DNA from: Oscillospiraceae bacterium | GTDB lineage: Bacteria; Bacillota; Clostridia; Oscillospirales; Acutalibacteraceae | Direction of reading: 5' to 3' | DNA: 64,000 nt | Assembly: GCA_015066515.1 (NCBI GenBank) | Contig: SVOH01000011.1 | Coordinates: 1 to 64,000 of the forward strand | Part shown: positions 17,563-26,146 of the stretch, piece by piece | Layout: each line of letters opens with the position of its first letter | Position numbering within the stretch: position 1 is the stretch's first letter | Program-made: the position numbers and the translations under genes | Notes under the pieces: model-generated | What the model was told of the DNA's origin: nothing | Seen by the model: the letters and a program-made list of their open reading frames with translations, nothing else | The model's database searches: none

Positions 17563-19656
17563 TTAAATAGTTGAAATTTCAGTAACAAGTGTTACTACAA
17601 ATGCACCAAACTGCTGAACAAGAATTATAAGCATAATGAGCAAGAAGATAATAATTGCCATACCAAGCACTGTAAGAATTGTTGTCCAAATAAACTTGCC
17701 CATCGAGAAATCATGTACCTTAAGCATACCAATAATTAACATTAAGCCAAAATAGATAGTGGCTATTGTTGTTAAAATACTTAAGAAGCTAGCCTCTACT
17801 GGTAGGAGCACATTTGAAAGTATGATATAAATTATACCCTCAAGTATAAGCGGCAACAAGCTGTAGCAGGTAACTATCATAATCTCTTTAAGCTTACCTT
17901 TACCACCAAGCAAAGTACATACAAGCCAGTTCGCTACAATCCACAAAACAACCAAACCAACCGAACGAACAAGTACTATGATACTGTTAAATGATGTAGG
18001 ATCGTATTTACTAAATAAGAAACCACCGGCTATCGTCTTCATAACTGTTACCGCATAATAAAGAACAATAAGTAAAAAGCAAAGTGGTATAGAACCTAAT
18101 TTCTTTTCCTTAATATCGGTAAAGTTATTTGATGGATGCACCATTGTAGTAAGCATAAGATTTAAAGATTTGTTTTTGATAAACACTACCTTTTTCTTAT
18201 TGGTTACAAACATAAATGCGATAGCACCAATAACCACTACAACAATTACTGCAAACAACCATGTAAAGTTTTCACTAATAAAATCTTTACGCACATACTC
18301 AAAAGCAACAGCATAGGTATCCTTATCATAACCTAGTTTTGCATATTTGAGTGCTTCTTTGTAGTTTTCTTCTTCAAGATATGAATTTGCAATACCGCTA
18401 TAAGCAAGCTGGCTGTTAGCATCCTGCGATAAAACCTCTAACCAACCCTCTTTAATTTTGTCGTACTCACCGTTTATGGTTAGAGCATCAAGCTCTTTAA
18501 CCTGCTTACCATATTCGTTAATTTTAAATACAGTAATATAGTTTGTATCGGCATCGGCAACCAGAATCCTGTCACCGTCATCTAAAAGAACTATTGCACA
18601 AGAATTGGTAAATGTACCTACCTGTGAAGCAGAACCCATACCGCCGCCAAATACAGTAAGCACACGACACTGTTCATCATAAATAAATACTTTATCAAAA
18701 CGCGATTCTAATGCATAGATAAAACCGTTACTGTCAATCTCAATATCACAGATATCCTGCTTATAAAAGTTGTCTATCCAAATAATTTCGGTATCGGTAA
18801 AGTTAACCTTAGAATTAAGAATATTTGTACCGCCACCAGGACTTAAACGACGAATTTGAGCATTACGTGACGCAGAATTAAGATCAGTATAACCATTACA
18901 AGTGTAGATAAATCCTTCGCTGTCGATAGTAATATCAACAAATGAGAAAGGTAATTTCTTTATTTGGCTTGCATGCTTTTCAGCATTGGGGAACAAACGG
19001 TTAGAAATATTGGTAAAAACCGATGCAATTGAAGCATTAACGGTATTAGAACCATAGAAGCCAAGGAATGATCTATCCGGTGCATAAAGCAATGAACCAT
19101 AATAGCAACCTTCACTTACTACATACATATAACCGTTATCATCACGAGTTATCTTGGTTGGTTTAAAAATAAATTCATCAGGAATAAGATTAGAATCCGG
19201 AACTGTTATAGTATCAATCAAGTTACCATCAACGTCGATCATATATATGTTTGCACCTTCGGTATTACATATATATATAACATTGTCTTTGTAATATATA
19301 CCCTTTGCGTTATTATAACTGATCGAACCGTTAATTAAACCGATTTCTTTTACTAAATTAAAGTTCTTATCCAAAATCACAATGCGTGAACTAGAATCAA
19401 GAATATAAATGTTTTCATCGTTGTCTTTACACATGCTAGTGATTTGAGTTAGTTTTTGTACGCCTAGCTTTGTAACATCTACAAGAGTATCAACATCATA
19501 CATTGCTTTACCATAGACAGACTTTCTTTGCGTACCAACATTGGTCCAGTAAGTATAGCTGTCGGTAGGTGCAGCTGCAGATACGGCCGTAACCGCAGAT
19601 GCTACGAGACATATTGCTAAAATCACAGCAAAAAGACGACCTAAAGCTTTTTTCAC
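17563..19656 (-). CDS. NHL-type beta-propeller, TPR and Yip1-like membrane protein
   Basis: 697 residues if started at the GTG at 19656, which lies 9 bases after an AAGGAG site; an ATG at 19665 abuts that site and is too close. A signal peptide (about 1-28) precedes an extracellular propeller (about 40-385) with NHL-type strands such as ENIYILDSSSRIVILD, YMYVVSEG, GFIYTCNGY and GFIYALES. A short TPR-like helical pair (about 395-455, ANSYLEEENYKEALKYAKLGY) follows, then a membrane helix (about 463-485) and a C-terminal Yip1-type domain of about five helices (about 500-697). The gene lies inside the transport operon between two permease sets. Function unknown: a membrane-anchored sensor or assembly factor for the transporter is an inference. 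Confidence 0.78.
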   Translation of the reverse strand: MKKALGRLFAVILAICLVASAVTAVSAAAPTDSYTYWTNVGTQRKSVYGKAMYDVDTLVDVTKLGVQKLTQITSMCKDNDENIYILDSSSRIVILDKNFNLVKEIGLINGSISYNNAKGIYYKDNVIYICNTEGANIYMIDVDGNLIDTITVPDSNLIPDEFIFKPTKITRDDNGYMYVVSEGCYYGSLLYAPDRSFLGFYGSNTVNASIASVFTNISNRLFPNAEKHASQIKKLPFSFVDITIDSEGFIYTCNGYTDLNSASRNAQIRRLSPGGGTNILNSKVNFTDTEIIWIDNFYKQDICDIEIDSNGFIYALESRFDKVFIYDEQCRVLTVFGGGMGSASQVGTFTNSCAIVLLDDGDRILVADADTNYITVFKINEYGKQVKELDALTINGEYDKIKEGWLEVLSQDANSQLAYSGIANSYLEEENYKEALKYAKLGYDKDTYAVAFEYVRKDFISENFTWLFAVIVVVVIGAIAFMFVTNKKKVVFIKNKSLNLMLTTMVHPSNNFTDIKEKKLGSIPLCFLLIVLYYAVTVMKTIAGGFLFSKYDPTSFNSIIVLVRSVGLVVLWIVANWLVCTLLGGKGKLKEIMIVTCYSLLPLILEGIIYIILSNVLLPVEASFLSILTTIATIYFGLMLIIGMLKVHDFSMGKFIWTTILTVLGMAIIIFLLIMLIILVQQFGAFVVTLVTEISTI

Positions 19657-19688
19657 TGTTTTCATCTCCTTATGTAATATTTGTAGGC

Positions 19689-20585
19689 TTATTCCTTAAT
19701 ACCGGCACTGCTCATTGATTCAGCAACACTACTTTGCGAAACTAGGAACACAATGATTGGAGGTATCATCATAATTACGGTAACCGCCATCGCAGAACCT
19801 GCACGAGCGGTACCGCCGGCAGTAATCTGCGTTACTACCTGAGGCAAAATCTTAAGTTCTTCAGAAAAGATTTTACCCGAAGGAACCATAGCCCAAATAT
19901 CACGGAAGGTAAATAACAAAAGTGTTAGCCAAATAGGCTTAATTGTTGGCATTACTATTGACCAGAATACCTTAAACTGATTTGCACCGTCAATTTTTGC
20001 AGCTTCAAGCAAAGCATCAGGTACATAACCTTCTATATACTGTTTACCTAGGAATACACCCATTGTAGATGCCATCGGAGGTAAAATGTATATCCAATAA
20101 GTATCAATAAGACCGAGTTTTGAGAAAATCAAATACTGTGGAACTGCTAGTGTATATGCGTTAAACATAAGTGCAAACTGAACAGTCCAGAAAATAGCAT
20201 TACGGCCTTTAAATGTACCTTTAGAGATTGCATATGCCGCCATAAGCGCAACAAGTATGTATACAAAAGTAGTAAGAAGTGTTATTCCGATACTATTGGC
20301 AACATATCTTGAAAGCGGAACCTTAAGCGATGCCATAAGGTCAGGCAATATTGTATAGTTACCTATTGTAGGACGATGCACAAAGAAACGTGGTGGAAAA
20401 ATAAGCAACTCATCAAGAGGCTTAAAAGAAGTGGAAACACAGTAAATAAGAGGTAGCATCGAGAACAAACCGCCTGCTACTAAGAAGAACACTAGTGCAA
20501 AGTTACCGGCTTTAGAACGTGTATAACGCTTGACTGCAGATTTCTTGCCACGTTTATCTTCAAAATATTGTTTAATTTTATTCAT
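19689..20585 (-). CDS. Carbohydrate ABC transporter permease (MalG-like, CUT1)
   Basis: 298 residues, six predicted membrane helices, EAA loop LEAAKIDGANQFKVFWSIVMP at about residues 190-212. It pairs with the MalF-like gene 11 bases upstream and, with the large solute-binding protein at 21565, forms an apparently complete importer apart from the ATPase. An AGGTGA ribosome site precedes the start. Confidence 0.94.
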   Translation of the reverse strand: MNKIKQYFEDKRGKKSAVKRYTRSKAGNFALVFFLVAGGLFSMLPLIYCVSTSFKPLDELLIFPPRFFVHRPTIGNYTILPDLMASLKVPLSRYVANSIGITLLTTFVYILVALMAAYAISKGTFKGRNAIFWTVQFALMFNAYTLAVPQYLIFSKLGLIDTYWIYILPPMASTMGVFLGKQYIEGYVPDALLEAAKIDGANQFKVFWSIVMPTIKPIWLTLLLFTFRDIWAMVPSGKIFSEELKILPQVVTQITAGGTARAGSAMAVTVIMMIPPIIVFLVSQSSVAESMSSAGIKE

Positions 20586-20596
20586 CTACAGTCACC

Positions 20597-21547
20597 TCAC
20601 TTCTCAAATAACTTTAACAGCTTACCTACAAGTAATCGTGCCGCAACCATCATTACAAATAGAACAACCGACATAGCACACGCATAACCAAGCTCGTATC
20701 GAACGGTTGCCATATCTGTCATCAGCGATACTATCGTATCAACTGCATTGCCTTTACTTGGATAACCTGCAAGTTCAATCATAATTGTGCTGGCACTAAA
20801 CGAACTTTGTATCTGCATAACCGCACTAAATAGAAGCATTGGCTGCATTGCAGGAAGTGTTATATAGCGAAGCTCTTGCCATCGATTTCTAATACCATCG
20901 ATTGCACCGGCCTCGTACATATCACGGCTTACATTTTGCAAACCTGAAATGTTTGAAAGGAACGAAACACCCATACTCTGCCACAACTGGACTATAATAA
21001 CAATCGTCATAAGGTAAGCCTCAGTTTTGAGCCAAACTATCGGTTGTGTAATAATACCAAGAGATAGCAAAAAGCTGTTGATATAACCATAACTATCTCC
21101 ACTGAATGCAACCTTCCAGATAAAGTACGCATTACCAACGAGGGATGGTGCATAGAACATAAATGATAAAAACGCACGAACCTTTGGTGTGAATTCATTT
21201 ACAAACCAAGCAAGTACAAATGAAAGCAAAAAGCCTAATGGACCCGCAATAATTGCAAATATAAGTGTATTTCTTACCGTAACACTAAACGTTGTATCTT
21301 CAACTATCATACGACGATAGTTTTCTATACCTATGAACTTTGCATTTGAAATCATATCATATGAAGTAAAACTCAATCCAATAGAAGCAAAGATCGGTAT
21401 AATTGTAAACATAAAGAAGAAAATCAAAAAGGGAGCAAGCATTGTGAGCATAGGTATATGCTCAGTTAATAACTTGTCACGAGAAAAACTGCTTAATTTT
21501 CTTGATGCTACAGGCATTGAAGCCTTGTCGTTTTTGTTTTTAAACAT
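20597..21547 (-). CDS. Sugar ABC transporter permease (MalF/LplB-like, CUT1)
   Basis: 316 residues with a charged N-terminus, about six membrane helices, and EAA loop YEAGAIDGIRNRWQELRYITLP at about residues 212-233. Its start follows the stop of the solute-binding gene by 17 bases and has a strong GGAGG site. It is the first permease of the operon and partner of the gene at 19689. Confidence 0.94.
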   Translation of the reverse strand: MFKNKNDKASMPVASRKLSSFSRDKLLTEHIPMLTMLAPFLIFFFMFTIIPIFASIGLSFTSYDMISNAKFIGIENYRRMIVEDTTFSVTVRNTLIFAIIAGPLGFLLSFVLAWFVNEFTPKVRAFLSFMFYAPSLVGNAYFIWKVAFSGDSYGYINSFLLSLGIITQPIVWLKTEAYLMTIVIIVQLWQSMGVSFLSNISGLQNVSRDMYEAGAIDGIRNRWQELRYITLPAMQPMLLFSAVMQIQSSFSASTIMIELAGYPSKGNAVDTIVSLMTDMATVRYELGYACAMSVVLFVMMVAARLLVGKLLKLFEK

Positions 21548-21564
21548 ATGCTACTCTCCCCTCC

Positions 21565-24486
21565 TTATTCGTATTCTTTAATCTTACGAGCAATTTCCTT
21601 ATCTGCAGATTTTGCCCATTTAACAACAGCATCTTTTACCTTAGCTTTATCCTCAAGAACTGCCCAGAACGCCTGGTCGATAGAACGAGTTACATCATAA
21701 GAGCCAGGAACTTCCTGAACCTCTTTAACCTGCTGCCACTGATTATTAAGAACAACCAAATCATCCTTATCCCAAGCAAGGTTATTAAATGCTTCAACGT
21801 TTGAAACTGCAGTTCTACCAATCATACCAAGAATTGACTGCAAGTTGTTATTATATCTTGTCTGCGTCTCGGCAGAAGTCCACCATTTAAGGAACTGCCA
21901 AGCCTGCTCTTCTTTGTTAGACGCTTTAATAATTGAACAACCTGTACCCGAACCTGCAACAGAGTAATTAATGTTTCCGTCTTCTGTAGGTGTGCCGGGA
22001 ACCATTGATATTCCCCATCTACCACGAATTTCAGGTGCGGTATTATATAGTGTCATATATGTTGTGTATGGAGCAATACCTAAAGGCATAACACCAACAC
22101 GTAAACGGTTATAGAAATCAGCTTCTCTTAAAACATCACGTTTAAGGTAGAAATCTGTCCACTGTTCAAATACCTTTAATGCCGGTTTGCTTGTAATAGC
22201 GGTAGCTGTACCATCTTCATTATATATAGACAAGTTATGTTGCCACATAAGAGTTGGGAAAAGATGCAAGTTACCAATACCTGCATTAACAGTTGTTGAT
22301 GTTGTAATTTGTGTAAATGGAATATACACATTCATATTATTACGCTGAATAATTGTTGCGCAATATAGAAATTCATCCCATGTCTTTGGAACCTCGAGAC
22401 CCAATTCTTCCAATACGTCAGTACGGTAGAACATAAGCATAAAGTTTTGGGTATCCGGTAGTGCGTAGGTCTTACCGGCATATGTGTATGGAGCAACTGC
22501 GCCCTTGACTAAATCGCTACCAGACTGGAATCTCTCAACAACCTCTTCAAAATCTTCAAACTGTGAAAGATCTTCAAGCGCGCCACGTATACCCAAGTTT
22601 ACAGGCTCTGTACGCGCCATCTGTAATGACATATCAGGATAGTTGCCTGCCAAGATACCGTTTATAAGCGATGCACTAACAATTTCAACCTGAACATTTA
22701 TTGGTTTGCCATTATAGAAGTACTCTTCATTAGGAGTAAAGGAATCTTGAATAAGAGAGTTAAGAGCTGCTGCCTGATCCTGACCCCAGTTTACCCAAAG
22801 TCGAATAGTATTTTCGTCTTTCTTTGCTTCTGTATTTGTAAGCGAATAATCATTAGTAAAGGATGCTATAAGACGTGTTGCGGCATAGCCTAAGCTTTTA
22901 AAAATATTAGCGTTATTGTTCTTGTACTCTTTGCCTGCAGGAATAATTTGGAGTTGATCTATTGCAAGAGGCATTTCAATCATGTCATAAAGCCATGAAC
23001 TAAGCGATGTATAGTTGCTATAGTATTCAGAAACATATTGTTGAGCAATAAAAGGACTACGAATCATATTATCAACAACACGCTTCATATTATCGATAGC
23101 CGCTACAGCCTGTGAAGCTTTACCAGTACCACTCGTCATATCTTTTGAAAGCTTACTAAGTCTTTCACTTGTGTTTTTTAATGTATCAAGAAAATCTGGT
23201 ATTTGCTTATCGAGATCATAGTCACGATTAAGGTCAGGGGTTTCACTGGTAATCATAACAATTTTTATGTACTCGTCGCCCAAGATATCAACAAGCTTTG
23301 AAAGCTCATAGAAATAGTCGGCCATCGCACCAACTGTTACTTCCATTGAAATAGTGTGTGGCTTGCCAGCTTCAAGATAAACATAATATGGCTTTTTCTG
23401 TTCATCAGCAAAGGTATAATATTTCCAGCTAGTACCATATGGGAAGGTTAGTGTCTTTGCCTCAGCAAATGGTGTTTTACCATCAATCTTAAGCCAGCGA
23501 TAACTGTTACCATTTACAAGTTCGCTTTGTTTATAGCGCATATTTATGTAATAATAACCGCTCTTTTCAACCTCGAAGCTCCATGCAATACTACTACCTG
23601 TAGTCTGCCATGCTGTACCACCAATAAAGTTAATTTTGGTAAGATACGGGTCACTTGGAGACATACCGGCATCACTATTATTGGATTTTGGAATAATTGA
23701 GTTAGAACTTTTAACGTCGGCATTTTCACCTTCGAGGAAAACTATATCTGCATCTAAATCCTTAACATTATAAGAAGAGGAAACCTTTTCGTAACTTTCA
23801 ATCTTCTCTGGTGTAACAAAGCAAATGCCACTGATTGTTATTGACTGTTCAGGCTCCATAATAGTTATAGTATGCTCGCCCGCAGTAAGAGCGAATTCAA
23901 AAGGATCAATTACAGCTCCCTCAAAGTCACGAACTACCGTTGTAATTGTACCCTTGATTTCAGCCTGCTCTTGAGCATATTCATTACCCTGCGCATCTTT
24001 TCTATGTTCATCGGTAGCATTCTTCCAAAGTCTTGAAAGGATAATTTCGTCCGAACCATCAAATGGGTATTTACCGTCAATCATAACGCCGGTAACAATG
24101 TCCACACCACTATTCTTTGGTTCCCACAAGATCTCCAAATTATAAAGTGCAGTTTCTGGTACAGTAAAGTTAAAAGTAACCTTTCCGTCACCATTGTTCC
24201 AAACTAATGCGTTTTCATCGGCGGTTACATCAGCACCGTCTACAACATAAACAGCGAGCGGTACAACAACCTCGGTTGTGGCCTTATTTGTAATACCGTG
24301 TTCTTTGGTGTACTCGATATAGTCCTGAAGTTCATCATCGGCGCTTACAACCGGTGTGCCATCAGTAACTGGTGTACTACCATCAGTCTCTTCTGCAAAT
24401 GCAGTGGTTATTTGCAAGGAAATTCCTGAAAATAAAATAGATACTGCCAAAAGCATTGACAAATATCTTATAATTTTCTTGCTCAT
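21565..24486 (-). CDS. Large solute-binding protein with two N-terminal beta-sandwich modules
   Basis: 973 residues from the ATG at 24486, preferred over the ATG nine bases earlier because AAAGG then lies at normal spacing. A signal peptide (about 1-32, ending AFA-EE) has no lipobox cysteine. Residues about 70-230 and 245-400 look like two beta-sandwich modules of the CBM6/35 kind (VTFNFTVPETALYNLEILW; IAWSFEVEKSGYYYINMRY). A helical region follows to about 550, and a family 1 solute-binding domain fills about 560-973 (IRLWVNWGQDQ, YALPDTQNFMLMFYRTDVL, KTWDEFLYC, EEQAWQFLKWWTS). Typical solute-binding proteins are 400-550 residues, so this is an unusual fusion. It heads the operon with two permease pairs. 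The module class is judged by pattern only. Confidence 0.88.
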   Translation of the reverse strand: MSKKIIRYLSMLLAVSILFSGISLQITTAFAEETDGSTPVTDGTPVVSADDELQDYIEYTKEHGITNKATTEVVVPLAVYVVDGADVTADENALVWNNGDGKVTFNFTVPETALYNLEILWEPKNSGVDIVTGVMIDGKYPFDGSDEIILSRLWKNATDEHRKDAQGNEYAQEQAEIKGTITTVVRDFEGAVIDPFEFALTAGEHTITIMEPEQSITISGICFVTPEKIESYEKVSSSYNVKDLDADIVFLEGENADVKSSNSIIPKSNNSDAGMSPSDPYLTKINFIGGTAWQTTGSSIAWSFEVEKSGYYYINMRYKQSELVNGNSYRWLKIDGKTPFAEAKTLTFPYGTSWKYYTFADEQKKPYYVYLEAGKPHTISMEVTVGAMADYFYELSKLVDILGDEYIKIVMITSETPDLNRDYDLDKQIPDFLDTLKNTSERLSKLSKDMTSGTGKASQAVAAIDNMKRVVDNMIRSPFIAQQYVSEYYSNYTSLSSWLYDMIEMPLAIDQLQIIPAGKEYKNNNANIFKSLGYAATRLIASFTNDYSLTNTEAKKDENTIRLWVNWGQDQAAALNSLIQDSFTPNEEYFYNGKPINVQVEIVSASLINGILAGNYPDMSLQMARTEPVNLGIRGALEDLSQFEDFEEVVERFQSGSDLVKGAVAPYTYAGKTYALPDTQNFMLMFYRTDVLEELGLEVPKTWDEFLYCATIIQRNNMNVYIPFTQITTSTTVNAGIGNLHLFPTLMWQHNLSIYNEDGTATAITSKPALKVFEQWTDFYLKRDVLREADFYNRLRVGVMPLGIAPYTTYMTLYNTAPEIRGRWGISMVPGTPTEDGNINYSVAGSGTGCSIIKASNKEEQAWQFLKWWTSAETQTRYNNNLQSILGMIGRTAVSNVEAFNNLAWDKDDLVVLNNQWQQVKEVQEVPGSYDVTRSIDQAFWAVLEDKAKVKDAVVKWAKSADKEIARKIKEYE

Positions 24487-24617
24487 AACATTCATCCTTT
24501 CTGTTTTAAGATTTAGAATTGTTCATAAATGCAATATTTGTACATATCTTCAGCCATAAAAGAAATGAAAAATATACACATTTTAAATCAACATTTTACA
24601 CAATAGATACTATTACC

Positions 24618-24637
24618 CACAATTGCATACAAATGTG
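24618..24637. promoter_or_regulatory. Candidate operator of the transport operon
   Basis: CACAATTG, 4-base spacer CATA, CAAATGTG: an inverted repeat with 7 of 8 arm positions matching. It spans the predicted transcription start (about 24636), where a repressor would block the promoter at 24643-24671. No regulator gene lies beside it. Confidence 0.45.
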
Positions 24638-24642
24638 ATTAT

Positions 24643-24671
24643 ATTATACATTAATTTATATACTTTGTCAA
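24643..24671 (-). promoter_or_regulatory. Perfect consensus promoter of the transport operon
   Basis: Minus strand TTGACA (24671-24666), exactly 17 bases, TATAAT (24648-24643). Predicted start near 24636, leader about 150 bases. So strong a promoter implies that control must come from a repressor or the leader. Confidence 0.88.
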
Positions 24672-24790
24672 CAAAATATATATACATTTTACACATAATT
24701 TTAGTATATTTTGTGACATTTATAATAATCTTTTATATTATTTGTCAAAAATAATTGTCATTAAATGTAAAATTGAACATATATATAAAG

Positions 24791-24824
24791 AAAAACCCCA
24801 AGGTTTTTAAACCTTGGGGTTTTT
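24791..24824 (-). terminator. Terminator of the str operon (after tuf)
   Basis: A 16-bp stem (24791-24806 with 24809-24824) including CCCCAAGG, flanked by A/T runs on both sides, so it could work in both directions. It lies 21 bases after the tuf stop codon. Confidence 0.93.
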
Positions 24825-24845
24825 TAACAGAGTTAAAAGATTAAA

Positions 24846-26048
24846 TTAGTCGTTAATCTTTGTAACAACGCCTGAACCAACGGTACGACCGCCTTCACGA
24901 ATAGCAAAGCGGAGACCTTCTTCGATAGCGATAGGAGTGATGAGTTCAACATCCATCTCTACGTTATCACCAGGCATGCACATTTCGGTACCTGCAGGAA
25001 GACCTACAACACCGGTAACGTCAGTTGTTCTGAAATAGAACTGTGGACGATAGTTGTTGAAGAAAGGAGTATGACGACCGCCTTCATCCTTGCTCAAAAC
25101 GTAAACCTGACCATGGAACTTGGTGTGTGGGTTGATTGAGCCTGGTTTGCAAAGAACCTGACCACGTTCAACTTCTTCACGACCTACACCACGGAGAAGT
25201 GCGCCAACGTTATCGCCAGCTTCACAGTAATCAAGAGTTTTACGGAACATTTCCATTGAAGTAACAACTGTCTTAGCGCGTTCTTCGGTAAGACCGATGA
25301 TTTCTACTTCATCACCAGCGTGGAGCTGACCACGCTCAACACGACCTGTAACAACGGTACCACGACCAGAAATGGTCATAACGTCTTCAACAGGCATAAG
25401 GAATGGCATATCTGCCTTACGGTCTGGGGTTGGGATATAGCTGTCAACAGCATTCATAAGCTCAGCAATAGGAGCATAGATAGGATCTGAAGGATCAGTA
25501 GATGCAGAATCGAGAGCCTGGAAAGCAGAACCCTTGATGATTGGAGTATCATCGCCTGGGAATTCATACTTGTCAAGAGTCTCACGGATTTCCATCTCAA
25601 CGAGTTCGAGAAGCTCTTCGTCGTCAACAAGGTCAGTCTTGTTCATGAATACAACGATGTAAGGAACGCCAACCTGACGAGCAAGAAGAAGGTGTTCTTT
25701 AGTCTGAGCCATAGGACCGTCAGTAGATGCGATAACAAGGATAGCACCGTCCATCTGAGCAGCACCGGTGATCATGTTCTTAACATAGTCAGCGTGTCCT
25801 GGGCAGTCAACGTGAGCGTAGTGACGAGCGTCAGTTTCATACTCAACGTGAGCAGTGTTAATTGTGATACCACGTTCTCTTTCTTCTGGAGCCTTATCGA
25901 TGTTTGCATAATCTTCGAATGCAGCCTGGCCCTTGAGTGAAAGATACTTGGTGATTGCAGCGGTAAGAGTGGTCTTACCATGGTCAACGTGACCGATTGT
26001 GCCAATGTTAACATGTGGCTTGTTACGTTCAAATTTTGCCTTTGCCAT
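24846..26048 (-). CDS. tuf: Translation elongation factor Tu
   Basis: 400 residues, the normal length. Delivers aminoacyl-tRNA to the ribosome as a GTP complex. GTP-binding motifs are intact: GHVDHGKTT (P-loop, about 19-26), DCPGH (about 81-85) and NKTD (about 136-139), followed by domains 2 and 3 ([13 protein letters not shown]; the C-terminal [13 protein letters not shown]). Last gene of rpsL-rpsG-fusA-tuf, 98 bases after fusA with an intervening hairpin, and followed by a strong terminator. Confidence 0.99.
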   Translation of the reverse strand: MAKAKFERNKPHVNIGTIGHVDHGKTTLTAAITKYLSLKGQAAFEDYANIDKAPEERERGITINTAHVEYETDARHYAHVDCPGHADYVKNMITGAAQMDGAILVIASTDGPMAQTKEHLLLARQVGVPYIVVFMNKTDLVDDEELLELVEMEIRETLDKYEFPGDDTPIIKGSAFQALDSASTDPSDPIYAPIAELMNAVDSYIPTPDRKADMPFLMPVEDVMTISGRGTVVTGRVERGQLHAGDEVEIIGLTEERAKTVVTSMEMFRKTLDYCEAGDNVGALLRGVGREEVERGQVLCKPGSINPHTKFHGQVYVLSKDEGGRHTPFFNNYRPQFYFRTTDVTGVVGLPAGTEMCMPGDNVEMDVELITPIAIEEGLRFAIREGGRTVGSGVVTKIND

Positions 26049-26100
26049 TTGAATTTCCTCCTAAAAAAGTAAAGTTAATTTTTAGATAAATATAGTTTAC

Positions 26101-26132
26101 CAAATAATGCTCGAAATTTCAAGCATTATTTG
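26101..26132 (-). other. fusA-tuf intercistronic hairpin
   Basis: A nearly perfect 32-base palindrome with arms CAAATAATGCT and AGCATTATTTG around a self-complementary GAAATTTC core starts 15 bases after the fusA stop. No T run follows, so it is more likely an mRNA processing or stabilising hairpin than a full terminator. Confidence 0.6.
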
Positions 26133-26146
26133 AAAAGTTAAAAAGA

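Larger units (their letters stand above)
24487..24845. other. 359-bp AT-rich intergenic region between tuf and the transport operon
   Basis: This is the longest gene-free stretch in the window. It holds the tuf terminator at its right end, the transport-operon promoter and an inverted repeat over the predicted start. The remaining parts, about 24490-24615 (leader) and 24672-24790, are very AT-rich and show no open frame, RNA gene or further repeat that I can recognise. Confidence 0.7.

Noticed and set aside
24672-24790. Possible RNA gene or riboswitch in the AT-rich gap
   Set aside because: No conserved motif or GC-rich paired structure apart from the tuf terminator; the sequence is almost pure A/T.
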